DNA of 64,000 nt from Ardenticatenaceae bacterium (GTDB lineage: Bacteria > Chloroflexota > Anaerolineae > Promineifilales > Promineifilaceae): NCBI GenBank assembly GCA_020634375.1, contig JACKBX010000004.1, positions 248,001-312,000 on the forward strand. The letters run 5' to 3'. A program made the position numbers and the translations under genes. The notes under the pieces were generated by a model. The model did no database searches. It was given only the letters and a program-made list of their open reading frames with translations, and was not told the origin of the DNA. Shown piece by piece: positions 53,295-61,526 of this stretch. Each line of letters starts with the position of its first letter. Within the stretch, counting starts at the first letter, position 1.

Positions 53295-54128
53295 TTAATT
53301 TTGGTCTAGTAGATTTGCAATTGAAAGATCGCTGAGGAACGAGCGTTGTAAGAAAATGAACAAGAGCAAAACTGGCAGAGTAATAACGGCCGCTGCGGCC
53401 ATGAGCAGCGGCCAATTGGTCGGATTGAGCTGCTTTAGAAGCTGCAAGCCAATGGGCAGCGTGTAAAGCTCAGTGCGGAACACATACAAGACGGGGCTGA
53501 CAAAGTCGCTCCAATACATGACGAAGGAGAGCACAATTACGGTAACGGTTGTGGGTCTGACTAACGGCCGTGCCATTTTCCACCAGATCAGCCAGGCAGA
53601 TGCACCATCCAGCCGCGCAGCTTCATGAATTTCTGCTGGTATACGCCGATACGACCAAAAAAACAATAGGACAAAGAGAGGATTGCCAGCGGCAAATGCA
53701 GGCGCAATTAAAGCCCACAAGGTATCTATCCAGCCCAGCCAACGTAGAATTTGAAAGCGAAACAGCCATACGGATGCACCTGGAACCATTAACAAAATGA
53801 CGCTGGTAATGAGCAGCCTGCGCCGCCACAAATCTTCTTCTTGCGACATGCCGAATCCAGCAATGGAGGCCACAAATACCGTGATGGGAACGGCCGTTGC
53901 CACCACAATCAACGAATTACGAATGTAGCGAGTCATTGGCAGCAGATCGAAAATAAAAGGGTAATTATCTAGCGTGGGTGATTGCGGCCACCATTCAATA
54001 GAGGTCGGGGGTGGCAGCCCGACTTGGCGCAACGAGGCTGTGAAAATCCAGTAGAGAGGGAGAAGAAAGATGATGGTTATGATCACCCCCGCCCCGTGCC
54101 GCAACGCCCATATTGCCTTACGCTTCAT
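53295..54128 (-). CDS. Sugar ABC transporter permease, MalG type
   Basis: About 277 residues with six membrane segments and the EAA loop I-H-E-A-A-R-L-D-G-A-S-A-W (about 175). I prefer ATG 54128 (MKRKAIW), which overlaps the end of the MalF-type gene and has GGGAG upstream. The longer frame would add 15 residues not typical of the family. It works with the partner permease and binding protein. The ATPase is not encoded here. Confidence 0.88.
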   Translation of the reverse strand: MKRKAIWALRHGAGVIITIIFLLPLYWIFTASLRQVGLPPPTSIEWWPQSPTLDNYPFIFDLLPMTRYIRNSLIVVATAVPITVFVASIAGFGMSQEEDLWRRRLLITSVILLMVPGASVWLFRFQILRWLGWIDTLWALIAPAFAAGNPLFVLLFFWSYRRIPAEIHEAARLDGASAWLIWWKMARPLVRPTTVTVIVLSFVMYWSDFVSPVLYVFRTELYTLPIGLQLLKQLNPTNWPLLMAAAAVITLPVLLLFIFLQRSFLSDLSIANLLDQN

Positions 54129-55038
54129 CCGCACTCCCTCCCAATCCCACAATATTGATAATACCCATGACAATCAGGCCCAACAGCACATACGTCAAAA
54201 TTAATAATGCCGCAGCTAGACCCAACTCGAAATAATCAAAGGCCAACTCGTAAATTAACAATGGGGCAAAGGTTGTGGCATAATAAGGCCCGCCATAAGT
54301 AATCATGAAGGATGGCGTAAACGTGTTCTGCAAACTCATGATCAAATCGCGGAAAGTCAACAGCATTAACCAGGGCGATAGCAGCGGCAAAGTGATTTGC
54401 CAAAAACTTTGCCAGCTATTAGCACCATCAACCTTCGCCGACTCGTAAAAAGAGCGCGGGATATTTTGCAGTCCGGCCAGCAGCACTACAAACCCTTCCC
54501 CAATTTGGAACAACGATAAAATAACAATGGCCAGACGCGCCGTTGTAGGTTCAGTTAACCATGCCGGGGCAGGCAATCCCAGCCAGCCTAAAAATAGATT
54601 TAATGGCCCATAAACCGGGTTGAATATCCATAACCATAGTAGAGCATAGGCTGCTTCGGGAATGACTGTGGGAATGTAAACGGCCGCACGGTATAGACCA
54701 AAAAAGCGCCGACGATGTTGCAGCAGTAATGCTAATGTTAATGCCCCAAGCAGGCGAAGCGGCACAGCCAGCAGTAGATAAATTACTGAATTTCTTAGGG
54801 AAAGACGCACTAAGGCCGATCCCATTAGCTGGCGAAAGTTTGCCAGTCCTACAAATGTAGGCAAGCCAACGGCTTTGTAATCAGTGAAGGCGATCAAAGC
54901 TGTTGCCACAGCCGGAATTATGACCAGAATTAATGTACCAAATAGGTACGGCAGTAGAAAGAAACGGATTTGTGCCGAATATGGCATCCGCACAGATAGT
55001 TTGCGTGTTGAAAATCGTGTCAGTTGTTCTTTAAGCAT
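54118..55038 (-). CDS. Sugar ABC transporter permease, MalF type
   Basis: About 306 residues, first gene of the second importer operon. It shows six membrane helices and the EAA loop Y-E-S-A-K-V-D-G-A-N-S-W then I-T-L-P-L-L-S-P (about 205-230). ATG 55038 is used; the frame also offers a TTG one codon earlier. Translationally coupled to the MalG-type gene by an 11-base overlap. The selC gene lies immediately upstream on the same strand, so the two could share a transcript. Confidence 0.88.
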   Translation of the reverse strand: MLKEQLTRFSTRKLSVRMPYSAQIRFFLLPYLFGTLILVIIPAVATALIAFTDYKAVGLPTFVGLANFRQLMGSALVRLSLRNSVIYLLLAVPLRLLGALTLALLLQHRRRFFGLYRAAVYIPTVIPEAAYALLWLWIFNPVYGPLNLFLGWLGLPAPAWLTEPTTARLAIVILSLFQIGEGFVVLLAGLQNIPRSFYESAKVDGANSWQSFWQITLPLLSPWLMLLTFRDLIMSLQNTFTPSFMITYGGPYYATTFAPLLIYELAFDYFELGLAAALLILTYVLLGLIVMGIINIVGLGGSADEA

Positions 55039-55094
55039 CAAATACCACCCACGTTGAAGAAAAGTGTTTTAGAGAAGGGGGGATTTGTAGAAGG

Positions 55095-55190
55095 CGGGAG
55101 TGGATGGGAGTCGAACCCACCGCTGCTTGCTCCGTGCAACCAGCCACCGATTTTGAAGACCGGGGCATCCACCGGGATACAACCACTCCC
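55095..55190 (-). tRNA. selC: tRNA-Sec (selenocysteine, anticodon TCA)
   Basis: Folds as bacterial tRNA-Sec. It has an eight-bp acceptor stem (GGGAGTGG with CCACTCCC), a six-bp D stem (GTATCC/GGATGC) with four-base loop, and anticodon arm CCGGT-CTTCAAA-ATCGG with TCA at 55154-55156. A long variable arm (GCTGGTTGC/GCAAGCAGC, one mismatch) and a T arm with TTCGACT follow. The discriminator is G, followed by CC and then T, so the final A of CCA must be added. Length is 96 nt. Long variable arm plus UCA anticodon exclude an ordinary serine or suppressor tRNA. It implies that the genome encodes selenoproteins and the SelA/SelB/SelD machinery elsewhere. Confidence 0.95.
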
Positions 55191-55261
55191 GCCGAGAAGT
55201 TTACCGCATTTATTTGGAATACGGTATCCTTACAGAGAGGTGTTTTTCACGTGCAGACAAT

Positions 55262-55290
55262 TTGACAGAACTAAGGCCTTTGGATAAAAT
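55262..55290 (+). promoter_or_regulatory. Sigma70 promoter of the tRNA-Phe-Gly-Cys cluster
   Basis: TTGACA (55262-55267), 17-base spacer, TAAAAT (55285-55290), 29 bases before the first tRNA. Confidence 0.85.
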
Positions 55291-55319
55291 CCCATTCGCT
55301 TAACAAGTATATACAGCTT

Positions 55320-55392
55320 GCCGGGATAGCTCAGTTGGTAGAGCACTGCACTGAAAATGCAGGTGTCCCCAGTTCGAGTCTGGGTCCTGGCA
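55320..55392 (+). tRNA. tRNA-Phe (GAA)
   Basis: 73-nt cloverleaf: acceptor GCCGGGA/TCCTGGC (one G-T pair), anticodon arm CTGCA-CTGAAAA-TGCAG with GAA at 55353-55355, T loop TTCGAGT, discriminator A. CCA is not encoded. Confidence 0.97.
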
Positions 55393-55407
55393 TTTCGATG
55401 AGTACAC

Positions 55408-55479
<72 letters not shown>

Positions 55480-55524
55480 TTTTGCAGCGGCAGGCAATAT
55501 TATTTGCCTGCCACTCTTTTTTAT

Positions 55525-55595
<71 letters not shown>

Positions 55596-55607
55596 TACAG
55601 GAATGGA

Positions 55608-55637
55608 AGCTCTTGCACAATGCAAGGGCTTTTTTTG
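55608..55637 (+). terminator. Terminator of the tRNA cluster
   Basis: AGCTCTTGCA pairs with TGCAAGGGCT (G-T pair included) around a three-base loop, followed by seven Ts. Confidence 0.9.
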
Positions 55638-55706
55638 TTGGGAGTAAATTGTTTGAGTTGAGGATGGGCGCTGTCAGAGTATGAACAGATTGGGCGGGAC
55701 GGCCGT

Positions 55707-55736
55707 TTGCCCCAAGTTACACATATGAGATATTAT
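55707..55736 (+). promoter_or_regulatory. Possible promoter of the dtxR-type gene
   Basis: TTGCCC, 18-base spacer, TATTAT, ending 31 bases before the ATG. No obvious metal-regulator operator palindrome was seen. Confidence 0.45.
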
Positions 55737-55767
55737 CAATAAAATCATAAAAAAGGAGCATTGTTTT

Positions 55768-56427
55768 ATGGAACCCAGCGCTGCCATGCGCGAGTATCTG
55801 GCTGAAATTTACCGTCTGCAACAGGACAGCCCGACAGTCAGCACAACGAGCCTGGCTGACCGGCTTAATGTGTCAGCCCCGGCTGTGCCGCGTATGCTCA
55901 AACGCCTCAAGAGCGCTGGTTATGTCAAACATGTTCCATATCAGGGGGTCGAGCTAACTGACTTGGGACGGCTAGAAGCGCTTACAGAAATTCGACGCCA
56001 TCGTATTCTGGAGGTGTTTCTGGTGCAGGTTATGGGGTTTACGTGGGATGAAGCTCATGATCATGCAGATGCGCTTGGCCCAGGACTTAATGACACGATT
56101 ACACAACGCATGGCCGAAATGACCGATTTCCCCAGCCGATGCCCTCATGGTGAACCGATCCCGGATGAAACCGGCAATGTGTCGGAGCCACAGGATATCG
56201 GGTTGATTAGTTTGAGTGTTGGACAAAAGGGGACTTTTAGTAGAGTCCGCACTCACGAGCCAGAGAAACTACGTTACTTTGCGTCATTGGGATTGGTTCC
56301 TGACGCGTCATTTGAAGTTGTGGGACGTGCCCCTTTTAATGGCCCTATGCGATTACGTGTGGGCAAAGATGAGGTTGTCTTGGGGATTGAACTGGCGAAG
56401 TCTCTCTGGGTCATTCGTGAAGCATGA
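55768..56427 (+). CDS. DtxR/MntR-family metal-dependent regulator with FeoA-like domain
   Basis: A 219-residue repressor. The winged helix occupies residues 5-65 (V-S-T-T-S-L-A-D-R-L-N-V-S-A-P-A-V-P-R-M-L). The metal-binding dimerisation domain follows (R-R-H-R-I-L-E-V-F-L near 76, W-D-E-A-H-D-H-A-D-A-L near 93, C-P-H-G near 124). An SH3-like FeoA-type domain covers about 148-217. Cys and His positions fit an iron- or manganese-sensing protein; which metal cannot be told. AAGGAG precedes the ATG. It is divergent in function from neighbours and probably monocistronic. An ACGGCCGT begins right after the stop codon. Confidence 0.9.
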   Translation: MEPSAAMREYLAEIYRLQQDSPTVSTTSLADRLNVSAPAVPRMLKRLKSAGYVKHVPYQGVELTDLGRLEALTEIRRHRILEVFLVQVMGFTWDEAHDHADALGPGLNDTITQRMAEMTDFPSRCPHGEPIPDETGNVSEPQDIGLISLSVGQKGTFSRVRTHEPEKLRYFASLGLVPDASFEVVGRAPFNGPMRLRVGKDEVVLGIELAKSLWVIREA

Positions 56428-56444
56428 ACGGCCGTTTGTGCAAC

Positions 56445-57149
56445 TTACGGAAATAAACGGCGAGTTTTTACTTCTGCGACAGCGTCTTCCCGATAGCGAT
56501 ACAATTTGGCTGGACGACCCTCTCCTAACTTACGCTTATTGCCAGTTTCCTCCAAAATATTAGCAGACAAGATTTTGCGGCGGAAGTTGCGTTTATCTAG
56601 CGGCTCGTGCAATATGATCTCGTAAGCTTTCTGTAGTTCAGAGAGGGTAAATTCATCAGGAAGTAGCTGGAAGCCAACGGCCGTATACTCCAACTTGTAG
56701 CGCAGCCTCGTCAAAGCATATTCCAGAATCTCACGATGATCAAAAGCCAGTTCTGGCAAATCAAACATAGAAAACCAGGCCGTTTCCGAGGCATCATCGC
56801 CGGGACGATGATGGATGGCATCATAAGGAACCAGAGCAAAATAAGCCACCGTAATTACTCGCGTGCGAGGATCACGATTAGGTTCACCGAAGGTGAATAA
56901 CTGTTCCATATACACATCGGTAACTCCGGTTTCCTCCGCCAATTCACGGGCCGCCGCCTCTTCCAATGCTTCATCCATTTGCACAAAACCACCGGGTATA
57001 GCCCACATATTAGCAAATGGCGGGTGCTTCCGTTTGATTAACAGCACTTGTAAATCCTCTCCAGCCAACGAGAAAATAACCACGTCCGCTGTCACAGAGG
57101 GTCTGTCATAATTTGATGGATCGTAATTTGGAGGGATATTGCTTGTCAC
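56445..57149 (-). CDS. NUDIX hydrolase with winged-helix C-terminus (NrtR-like)
   Basis: A 234-residue protein starting at GTG with GGAGG upstream. The NUDIX box is complete: G-G-F-V-Q-M-D-E then R-E-L-A-E-E-T-G-V (about 53-76). A C-terminal winged-helix-like region (about 155-230) includes F-T-L-S-E-L-Q-K-A-Y and R-K-I-L, ending G-E-G-R-P-A-K-L-Y-R-Y. This architecture is that of NrtR-type proteins, which sense ADP-ribose and repress NAD-synthesis genes, or of related sugar-responsive regulators. No NAD gene is adjacent, so the regulatory target is unknown. Confidence 0.85.
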   Translation of the reverse strand: MTSNIPPNYDPSNYDRPSVTADVVIFSLAGEDLQVLLIKRKHPPFANMWAIPGGFVQMDEALEEAAARELAEETGVTDVYMEQLFTFGEPNRDPRTRVITVAYFALVPYDAIHHRPGDDASETAWFSMFDLPELAFDHREILEYALTRLRYKLEYTAVGFQLLPDEFTLSELQKAYEIILHEPLDKRNFRRKILSANILEETGNKRKLGEGRPAKLYRYREDAVAEVKTRRLFP

Positions 57150-57187
57150 AGGTTCCTCCGTAACAAAAGCTCTTTTTGCAGAAATGA

Positions 57188-57222
57188 AAAGTCCCTGACA
57201 GGAGTCGCCAGCCAGGGACTTT
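57188..57222 (-). terminator. Terminator of the CpaB-like gene pair
   Basis: AAAGTCCCTG pairs perfectly with CAGGGACTTT over a 15-base loop. The minus strand continues with TTTTCATTTC. Confidence 0.8.
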
Positions 57223-57247
57223 GTTTATACTTGTTTTTTGTAAAAGA

Positions 57248-58558
57248 TTAATCAATAGGCGCAACTGCCGGTAATGATGGGACAGGAGCCTCATCAACGC
57301 GAGGTGCTAAATCGCTCTCGTAGGGTTCAGGAATAAACAGAAGTCCTTCGTTAATTATTTGTGGAAGACTTACACTGCTTGTAAAGAAAACAGTCTGATC
57401 TCCCTGTGCACGTAAAGCCAGGTCAATATCGATTCCACGCTCTAAAGCCCACTTAAGTACCAAGGCATCTTGGGTTGTCATACTTAAAATGAGGACATCC
57501 GGCTTGTTTGTATCGCGTACTACTGGGCATGGAATCAACTCGTTTGTTACAGGGGATAAACAAATATGGGTTGGACTTGTGTCTATATTAGCGCTATTTA
57601 CCCCTGTATCAGTTTCTGCTGTATCCCCTGTTTGTTCTGCCTCGGGAGTTTCTGAAACAACTGGTGCAGGTGTGGGAGCTAATTTTTCTACTAAACTTTC
57701 CTGTGTTTGCCATGTCCCAACCCAAATAACTTCGACATTCTGAAGAGTCAACTGGGTAACTCGCTTGGGTATTGGGGGTTGTGCGGCTGTTTCGCAAATT
57801 CCAGCACCACCATTTGGTAACGCGCCAGGCACAATTTCAATGACTTGATTAATTCCTGGCGTAAATTCTAAACGGCCTTGAATTGCTGCGGGAAACAAAA
57901 AGGCTCGCCCTTCGACTAACCCTTGTTCGTCAACACGATAGGTACAGTTGGGAAGCGCTGTACCAAACTCAGGATCAAGGTCTAGGGCGCTTGCTGTCAT
58001 CATGACATCCACAAAATCACCTGGACGCATAGCAAAGGCAACGCCCCTCAGCGCGGAATTAAATGAGGTTTCTTCGTCAGGCATGCGCAAAGGGAAGGCA
58101 ATAGCAACTTTCCCCTGATCAATGTACAAGGCTAAATCTGAGCCAAAGGATGCAAGATCTGTGGAATTTAGAGCCAGCATGGGGCTGAGAATGGCTTGCC
58201 CTTCGGAGATGGGTGTACGTACAATTTCACCGATCAGGTCTTCTATGGTTGAATAGGTATACCCGCCCTGGAGCGCGATGTTCGTGTGGGGACGGACTTC
58301 AGTGTCGAGAAGATCGCTTGTCAGGCGTTGCCCAATGGGGATGTCTACACGGGCCACAACCACTGGCTCGAAGCGAATTGAAGGGGTGGGAGTGGGAGCG
58401 GGGACTCCTGGTTCTTCTCCTGACGTGTTGTCTACGGCCGTTCCATCAACGTTTGCTGCATTGTTCTCATTCGAGTTGTTATTTAGTACCCAAAGAGTAG
58501 CGGCCGTCCCACCAATTATCACTATCAGGATGATCAGAATGAAGGTTCTCAGACGCAT
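57248..58558 (-). CDS. CpaB/RcpC-like SAF-domain protein 1
   Basis: A 436-residue protein with an N-terminal membrane anchor (about 5-25) and a Pro/Thr linker. A SAF domain follows (V-V-V-A-R-V-D-I-P-I-G-Q-R-L near 68, then G-Q-A-I-L near 120). A RcpC/CpaB-type domain comes next (I-A-F-P-L-R near 153, M-R-P-G-D-F-V-D-V-M near 178, V-T-Q-L-T-L-Q-N-V-E-V near 265), then an Ala/Pro/Thr-rich loop. The final segment has D-V-L-I-L-S-M-T-T-Q-D-A-L-V-L-K-W-A. CpaB-type proteins take part in Flp/Tad pilus assembly outside the cytoplasmic membrane. Lies 37 bases after a paralog. Confidence 0.86.
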   Translation of the reverse strand: MRLRTFILIILIVIIGGTAATLWVLNNNSNENNAANVDGTAVDNTSGEEPGVPAPTPTPSIRFEPVVVARVDIPIGQRLTSDLLDTEVRPHTNIALQGGYTYSTIEDLIGEIVRTPISEGQAILSPMLALNSTDLASFGSDLALYIDQGKVAIAFPLRMPDEETSFNSALRGVAFAMRPGDFVDVMMTASALDLDPEFGTALPNCTYRVDEQGLVEGRAFLFPAAIQGRLEFTPGINQVIEIVPGALPNGGAGICETAAQPPIPKRVTQLTLQNVEVIWVGTWQTQESLVEKLAPTPAPVVSETPEAEQTGDTAETDTGVNSANIDTSPTHICLSPVTNELIPCPVVRDTNKPDVLILSMTTQDALVLKWALERGIDIDLALRAQGDQTVFFTSSVSLPQIINEGLLFIPEPYESDLAPRVDEAPVPSLPAVAPID

Positions 58559-58595
58559 AGCGATTTCCCTACCTTAGGTGCATCAAATGTACCCA

Positions 58596-59747
58596 TTAGC
58601 TGTTTTCACCATTATCAAGATTAGGTTGTGCAGCAGGGGTTGGTGTAACATCCTCTGTCTCAATGACCGGATCCACCGAGTAATTGAAATTAGGGGGAAT
58701 ATCAATTCCAAATCGAGCTCTCAAATAATTTAGGTCAACAGATTCAACAGAATACAATTGATTGTCTTGTGCAGAACGCAAGGCAAAATCAATGTTTGCT
58801 TTGGATTCAGTTGCATACTTCAAAAAGAGTTGTTGCTGTGGCGACATGGCAACAACAAGCACATTTGGAAATGGTGTAGCTGTGGGCGGTGGTGGCCCTG
58901 GTGTTGGGGTTGCATCTCCTTCAATGGGTTCCGGTGTTGGCGTAGGTCCCTGTACAGCTTCGGGGGGAGTCCACGGGCCAACTTGAATTACTTTGGCATT
59001 TTGTAAAACCATGGAGACCAGGACAGGACGTTGGAATTCACGTGGGGCAATGTGTGCTGTGTCGCCCGTAGCAATTTCTTCATAACGGCCGTACGGAGAA
59101 ACAAGAACAACAATTTCTTCGCCGTTTTCATCAACCAAGTAAACTTGAGACGCATTACTCAAATAAGTTTGAAACTGCTCATCAATGCGATAAATGTAAA
59201 AAGAGATAAGGATGTCAATATCATCCCCTTCAGAAAGGCTGTACCCAACACCAGATAAACGATCCATCGGCAGTGCTGCAGCCACAAACCCAGGGGGAAT
59301 GAGCGATGAAGGCCCATATTCATTTTGTCCCAAAATCGTGGGGTCATTAATCAATGCATCAAACGTAAGCGTTTCCCCCTGAAAAATGTCTGTGCGAGCA
59401 TATAGGCCAACAGCATCTTCAATGCGCGTAATGACATTGCTGCCTACTTCACTAACCAGGCGCAAGTCAGTGGTAAGCTCGTTTTCCGTTAATTGCCAAC
59501 CGCGTGGCAGCGTTTGCAACGAAACGACAACCTCTACCATGTCTGGTAAAGGCTCAGCGCTTTCTGCGCCTTGATCAGAAGACACGCCATCACTAGGGGC
59601 CTGGTCGGCCTCTGCGGGAACGGTTCCATCTCCCTGGGCTTGTTGTGATGACCCTGCATTTTGCTGCATGATGTACAACACACCCACGACAGAAAGAATG
59701 AGAATGGCAACGACAAAAATAAGGATAGCGATCGTTCGACGATTCAT
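58596..59747 (-). CDS. CpaB/RcpC-like SAF-domain protein 2
   Basis: About 383 residues from ATG 59747 (AAGGAA eight bases upstream). The longer frame adds 27 residues before the natural M-N-R-R anchor start. It repeats its neighbour's plan: membrane helix, acidic linker, SAF domain (V-S-L-Q-T-L-P-R-G-W-Q-L, E-T-L-T near 110), RcpC-like part (L-P-M-D-R-L and S-E-G-D-D-I-D-I-L-I), Pro/Thr-rich linker and V-L-V-V-A-M-S-P-Q-Q-Q-L-F-L. The two genes form an operon without other tad/flp genes in the window. Confidence 0.86.
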   Translation of the reverse strand: MNRRTIAILIFVVAILILSVVGVLYIMQQNAGSSQQAQGDGTVPAEADQAPSDGVSSDQGAESAEPLPDMVEVVVSLQTLPRGWQLTENELTTDLRLVSEVGSNVITRIEDAVGLYARTDIFQGETLTFDALINDPTILGQNEYGPSSLIPPGFVAAALPMDRLSGVGYSLSEGDDIDILISFYIYRIDEQFQTYLSNASQVYLVDENGEEIVVLVSPYGRYEEIATGDTAHIAPREFQRPVLVSMVLQNAKVIQVGPWTPPEAVQGPTPTPEPIEGDATPTPGPPPPTATPFPNVLVVAMSPQQQLFLKYATESKANIDFALRSAQDNQLYSVESVDLNYLRARFGIDIPPNFNYSVDPVIETEDVTPTPAAQPNLDNGENS

Positions 59748-60150
59748 GATTCTATTCCTTGTAAAGTTTTCTGTTTCCAGGAATTGATCCGTTCTCTGAA
59801 AGAGAATTGATCGCTTGGCGCAAAGCAAGTCATTAAGAACAACTGGACAGTTAGCGACATATATTCATCTCGTGCAAAGGTTGGAAGGATCATAGGAAAT
59901 TGTAGAATCACTCTAACAATATGTAAACCTCTAAACCGTTCATATGTTAGCATATGTAAAGTTGAATAGCAAATGGTACTAGAATATTATAGTAAGCGAC
60001 AGGACTGTTTCAGATATTGTCACTATTTTCCCGATTTGTTCACGGTAAAGAGCGGTAATTACCAGATTGGCAAGCATCCCTCATCTGCTGTAGCCAAGGT
60101 GGTAGCATCTATGGAAAGGTAGATGCCGCAAAAGAAGATGCATTAGTGCA
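59748..60150. other. Intergenic region upstream of the CpaB-like pair
   Basis: About 400 bp, no gene seen. It includes CATATGTTAGCATATG (inverted CATATG, near 59940), GGTAATTACC (near 60054) and, directly after the FtsB-like stop, a tandem GCATTAGT-GCATTAGT (near 60142). The CpaB-like promoter must be here but is not clear. Confidence 0.55.
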
Positions 60151-60567
60151 TTAGTGGGTTGGATAGGGGGCGTCGGTTAACAAGCGCCACCACGCTTGCC
60201 AGGGGCGAGCATATTCCAAAGGATCAGGCGTGGCGGCGGGTGGCGGTGGTGGTTCTGGCGTTGCTTCAATTACGAGCGGCACAATACGCTGTTCACCGGA
60301 CAACAATTGCCCAGCCTCGTTACGTGCATAGGCAGCTACATAATCTTCGCTTTGTACATAGGACAATGTGGCTTGTAATTCGATCTGGCGAGTTGTTTCT
60401 ATGGCAACTTCCTGTCTTAATGCTTCCTCCCCTACTCCCACCAGCCGTCCGGCTTGTGCACGCCGATTCAAATCTAACCCAATGAATAACGCGGCAATGA
60501 CGAGCAGCAGGACAATTACCTGTGGAAGGTTTAATAACGGCCGTTGGCGAAACCACTTCTTATGCAT
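60151..60567 (-). CDS. FtsB/DivIC-like septum formation initiator protein
   Basis: A 138-residue single-pass membrane protein: short basic cytoplasmic N-terminus, helix at about 14-31, and a coiled coil at about 40-75. The family signature then follows as S-E-D-Y-V-A-A-Y-A-R-N-E-A-G then S-G-E-Q-R-I-V-P-L (compare Y-x-E-x-x-A-R-x-x-x-x-x-x-x-P-G-E in FtsB/DivIC). A Pro-rich segment and W-Q-A-W-W-R-L-L end it. It would act in the divisome with FtsL and FtsQ. The coiled coil is short and no other division gene is beside it, so confidence is moderate. Confidence 0.72.
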   Translation of the reverse strand: MHKKWFRQRPLLNLPQVIVLLLVIAALFIGLDLNRRAQAGRLVGVGEEALRQEVAIETTRQIELQATLSYVQSEDYVAAYARNEAGQLLSGEQRIVPLVIEATPEPPPPPAATPDPLEYARPWQAWWRLLTDAPYPTH

Positions 60568-60590
60568 ACGGAAATCTTAACGATTCTTGT

Positions 60591-60613
60591 CCAACTTCGC
60601 AATAAGAAGTTGG
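60591..60613. repeat. Short inverted repeat in a divergent promoter region
   Basis: CCAACTTC and GAAGTTGG with a seven-base spacer, between the FtsB-like and PfkB-like genes. It is a possible operator. Confidence 0.5.
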
Positions 60614-60666
60614 GATACCATTTCACGATTCCCAATCCAATGGTAAAATCCACCCGATAAACACCT

Positions 60667-61500
60667 ATGAACGAACCCATCGACTACTTAATAATTGGGC
60701 ATATCAGCCAGGACGTGACGCCAAATGGCTTCAAAATAGGCGGCACAGCCGCTTATGCTGGACGCGCCGCGCAGATAATGGGCTGCCGCACGGCCGTTGT
60801 CACCAGCGCCACCGCAGACACCGATCTTGCGACAGCATTGCCCGACATTTACTTATACCGGGTTCCTACGGCAGAAAATACGACCTTTGACAATGTATAT
60901 ACAGAGAACGGCCGTTCCCAAATCATACATAACATTGCCGCGCCACTTACTCCTGCACATGTGCCGACAGAATGGCAGCGTGTCCCCATTGTGCACCTGG
61001 GGCCAGTTGCCAATGAAATAGACCCAGCCATGATCAATCTCTTTAGTAACAGCCTTATCGGGCTGACGCCACAAGGATGGATGCGTCGCTGGGACGAAAA
61101 CGGCCGTGTCTACGCCCGTGAGTGGGAAGCGGCTGCCGTCATCTTGCCCCTGGCCGCCGCCGTCATCATCAGCGAAGAAGACCTGCTGCACGACGGTATG
61201 TTGGCACAATATCGACAGTGGTCACGATTGTTGGTGCTGACACGCGGGCGGCAGGGCTGCACCGTCTTTTTGGGTGATGAATCTCGTGATGTGCCTGCAC
61301 CAAGCGTGCCAGAAGTGGAATTCACAGGCGCGGGCGACATTTTTGCCGCCGCCTATTTCATCCGGCTGTGGCAGACCAGTGGCAACCCCTGGGAATCCGC
61401 CCGATTTGCTAATGAAATGGCTGCCCAATCGGTAACGCAGCCAGACCTTGAAACTAAAATGAAACACTTGAGAGAGTGGCAAGTGACAAACGGTAAGTAA
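60667..61500 (+). CDS. PfkB-family carbohydrate/nucleoside kinase
   Basis: A 277-residue ribokinase-fold protein. The N-terminal I-I-G-H-I-S-Q-D and K-I-G-G-T-A-A-Y-A-G-R-A-A (about 22-34) and the C-terminal catalytic F-T-G-A-G-D-I-F-A-A-A-Y (Asp about 224) are present. It is shorter than typical 300-320-residue members, with a reduced lid region. The sugar or nucleoside substrate is unknown. It lies 26 bases before the parA start and may be cotranscribed with parAB. Confidence 0.84.
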   Translation: MNEPIDYLIIGHISQDVTPNGFKIGGTAAYAGRAAQIMGCRTAVVTSATADTDLATALPDIYLYRVPTAENTTFDNVYTENGRSQIIHNIAAPLTPAHVPTEWQRVPIVHLGPVANEIDPAMINLFSNSLIGLTPQGWMRRWDENGRVYAREWEAAAVILPLAAAVIISEEDLLHDGMLAQYRQWSRLLVLTRGRQGCTVFLGDESRDVPAPSVPEVEFTGAGDIFAAAYFIRLWQTSGNPWESARFANEMAAQSVTQPDLETKMKHLREWQVTNGK

Positions 61501-61526
61501 CCGACTTGCACCCTTGTAACTACCTT

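Noticed and set aside
55240..55256. Possible parS site around TTTTTCACGTGCA
   Set aside because: Only about 11 of 16 bases match TGTTTCACGTGAAACA and symmetry is lost on the right half; too weak.
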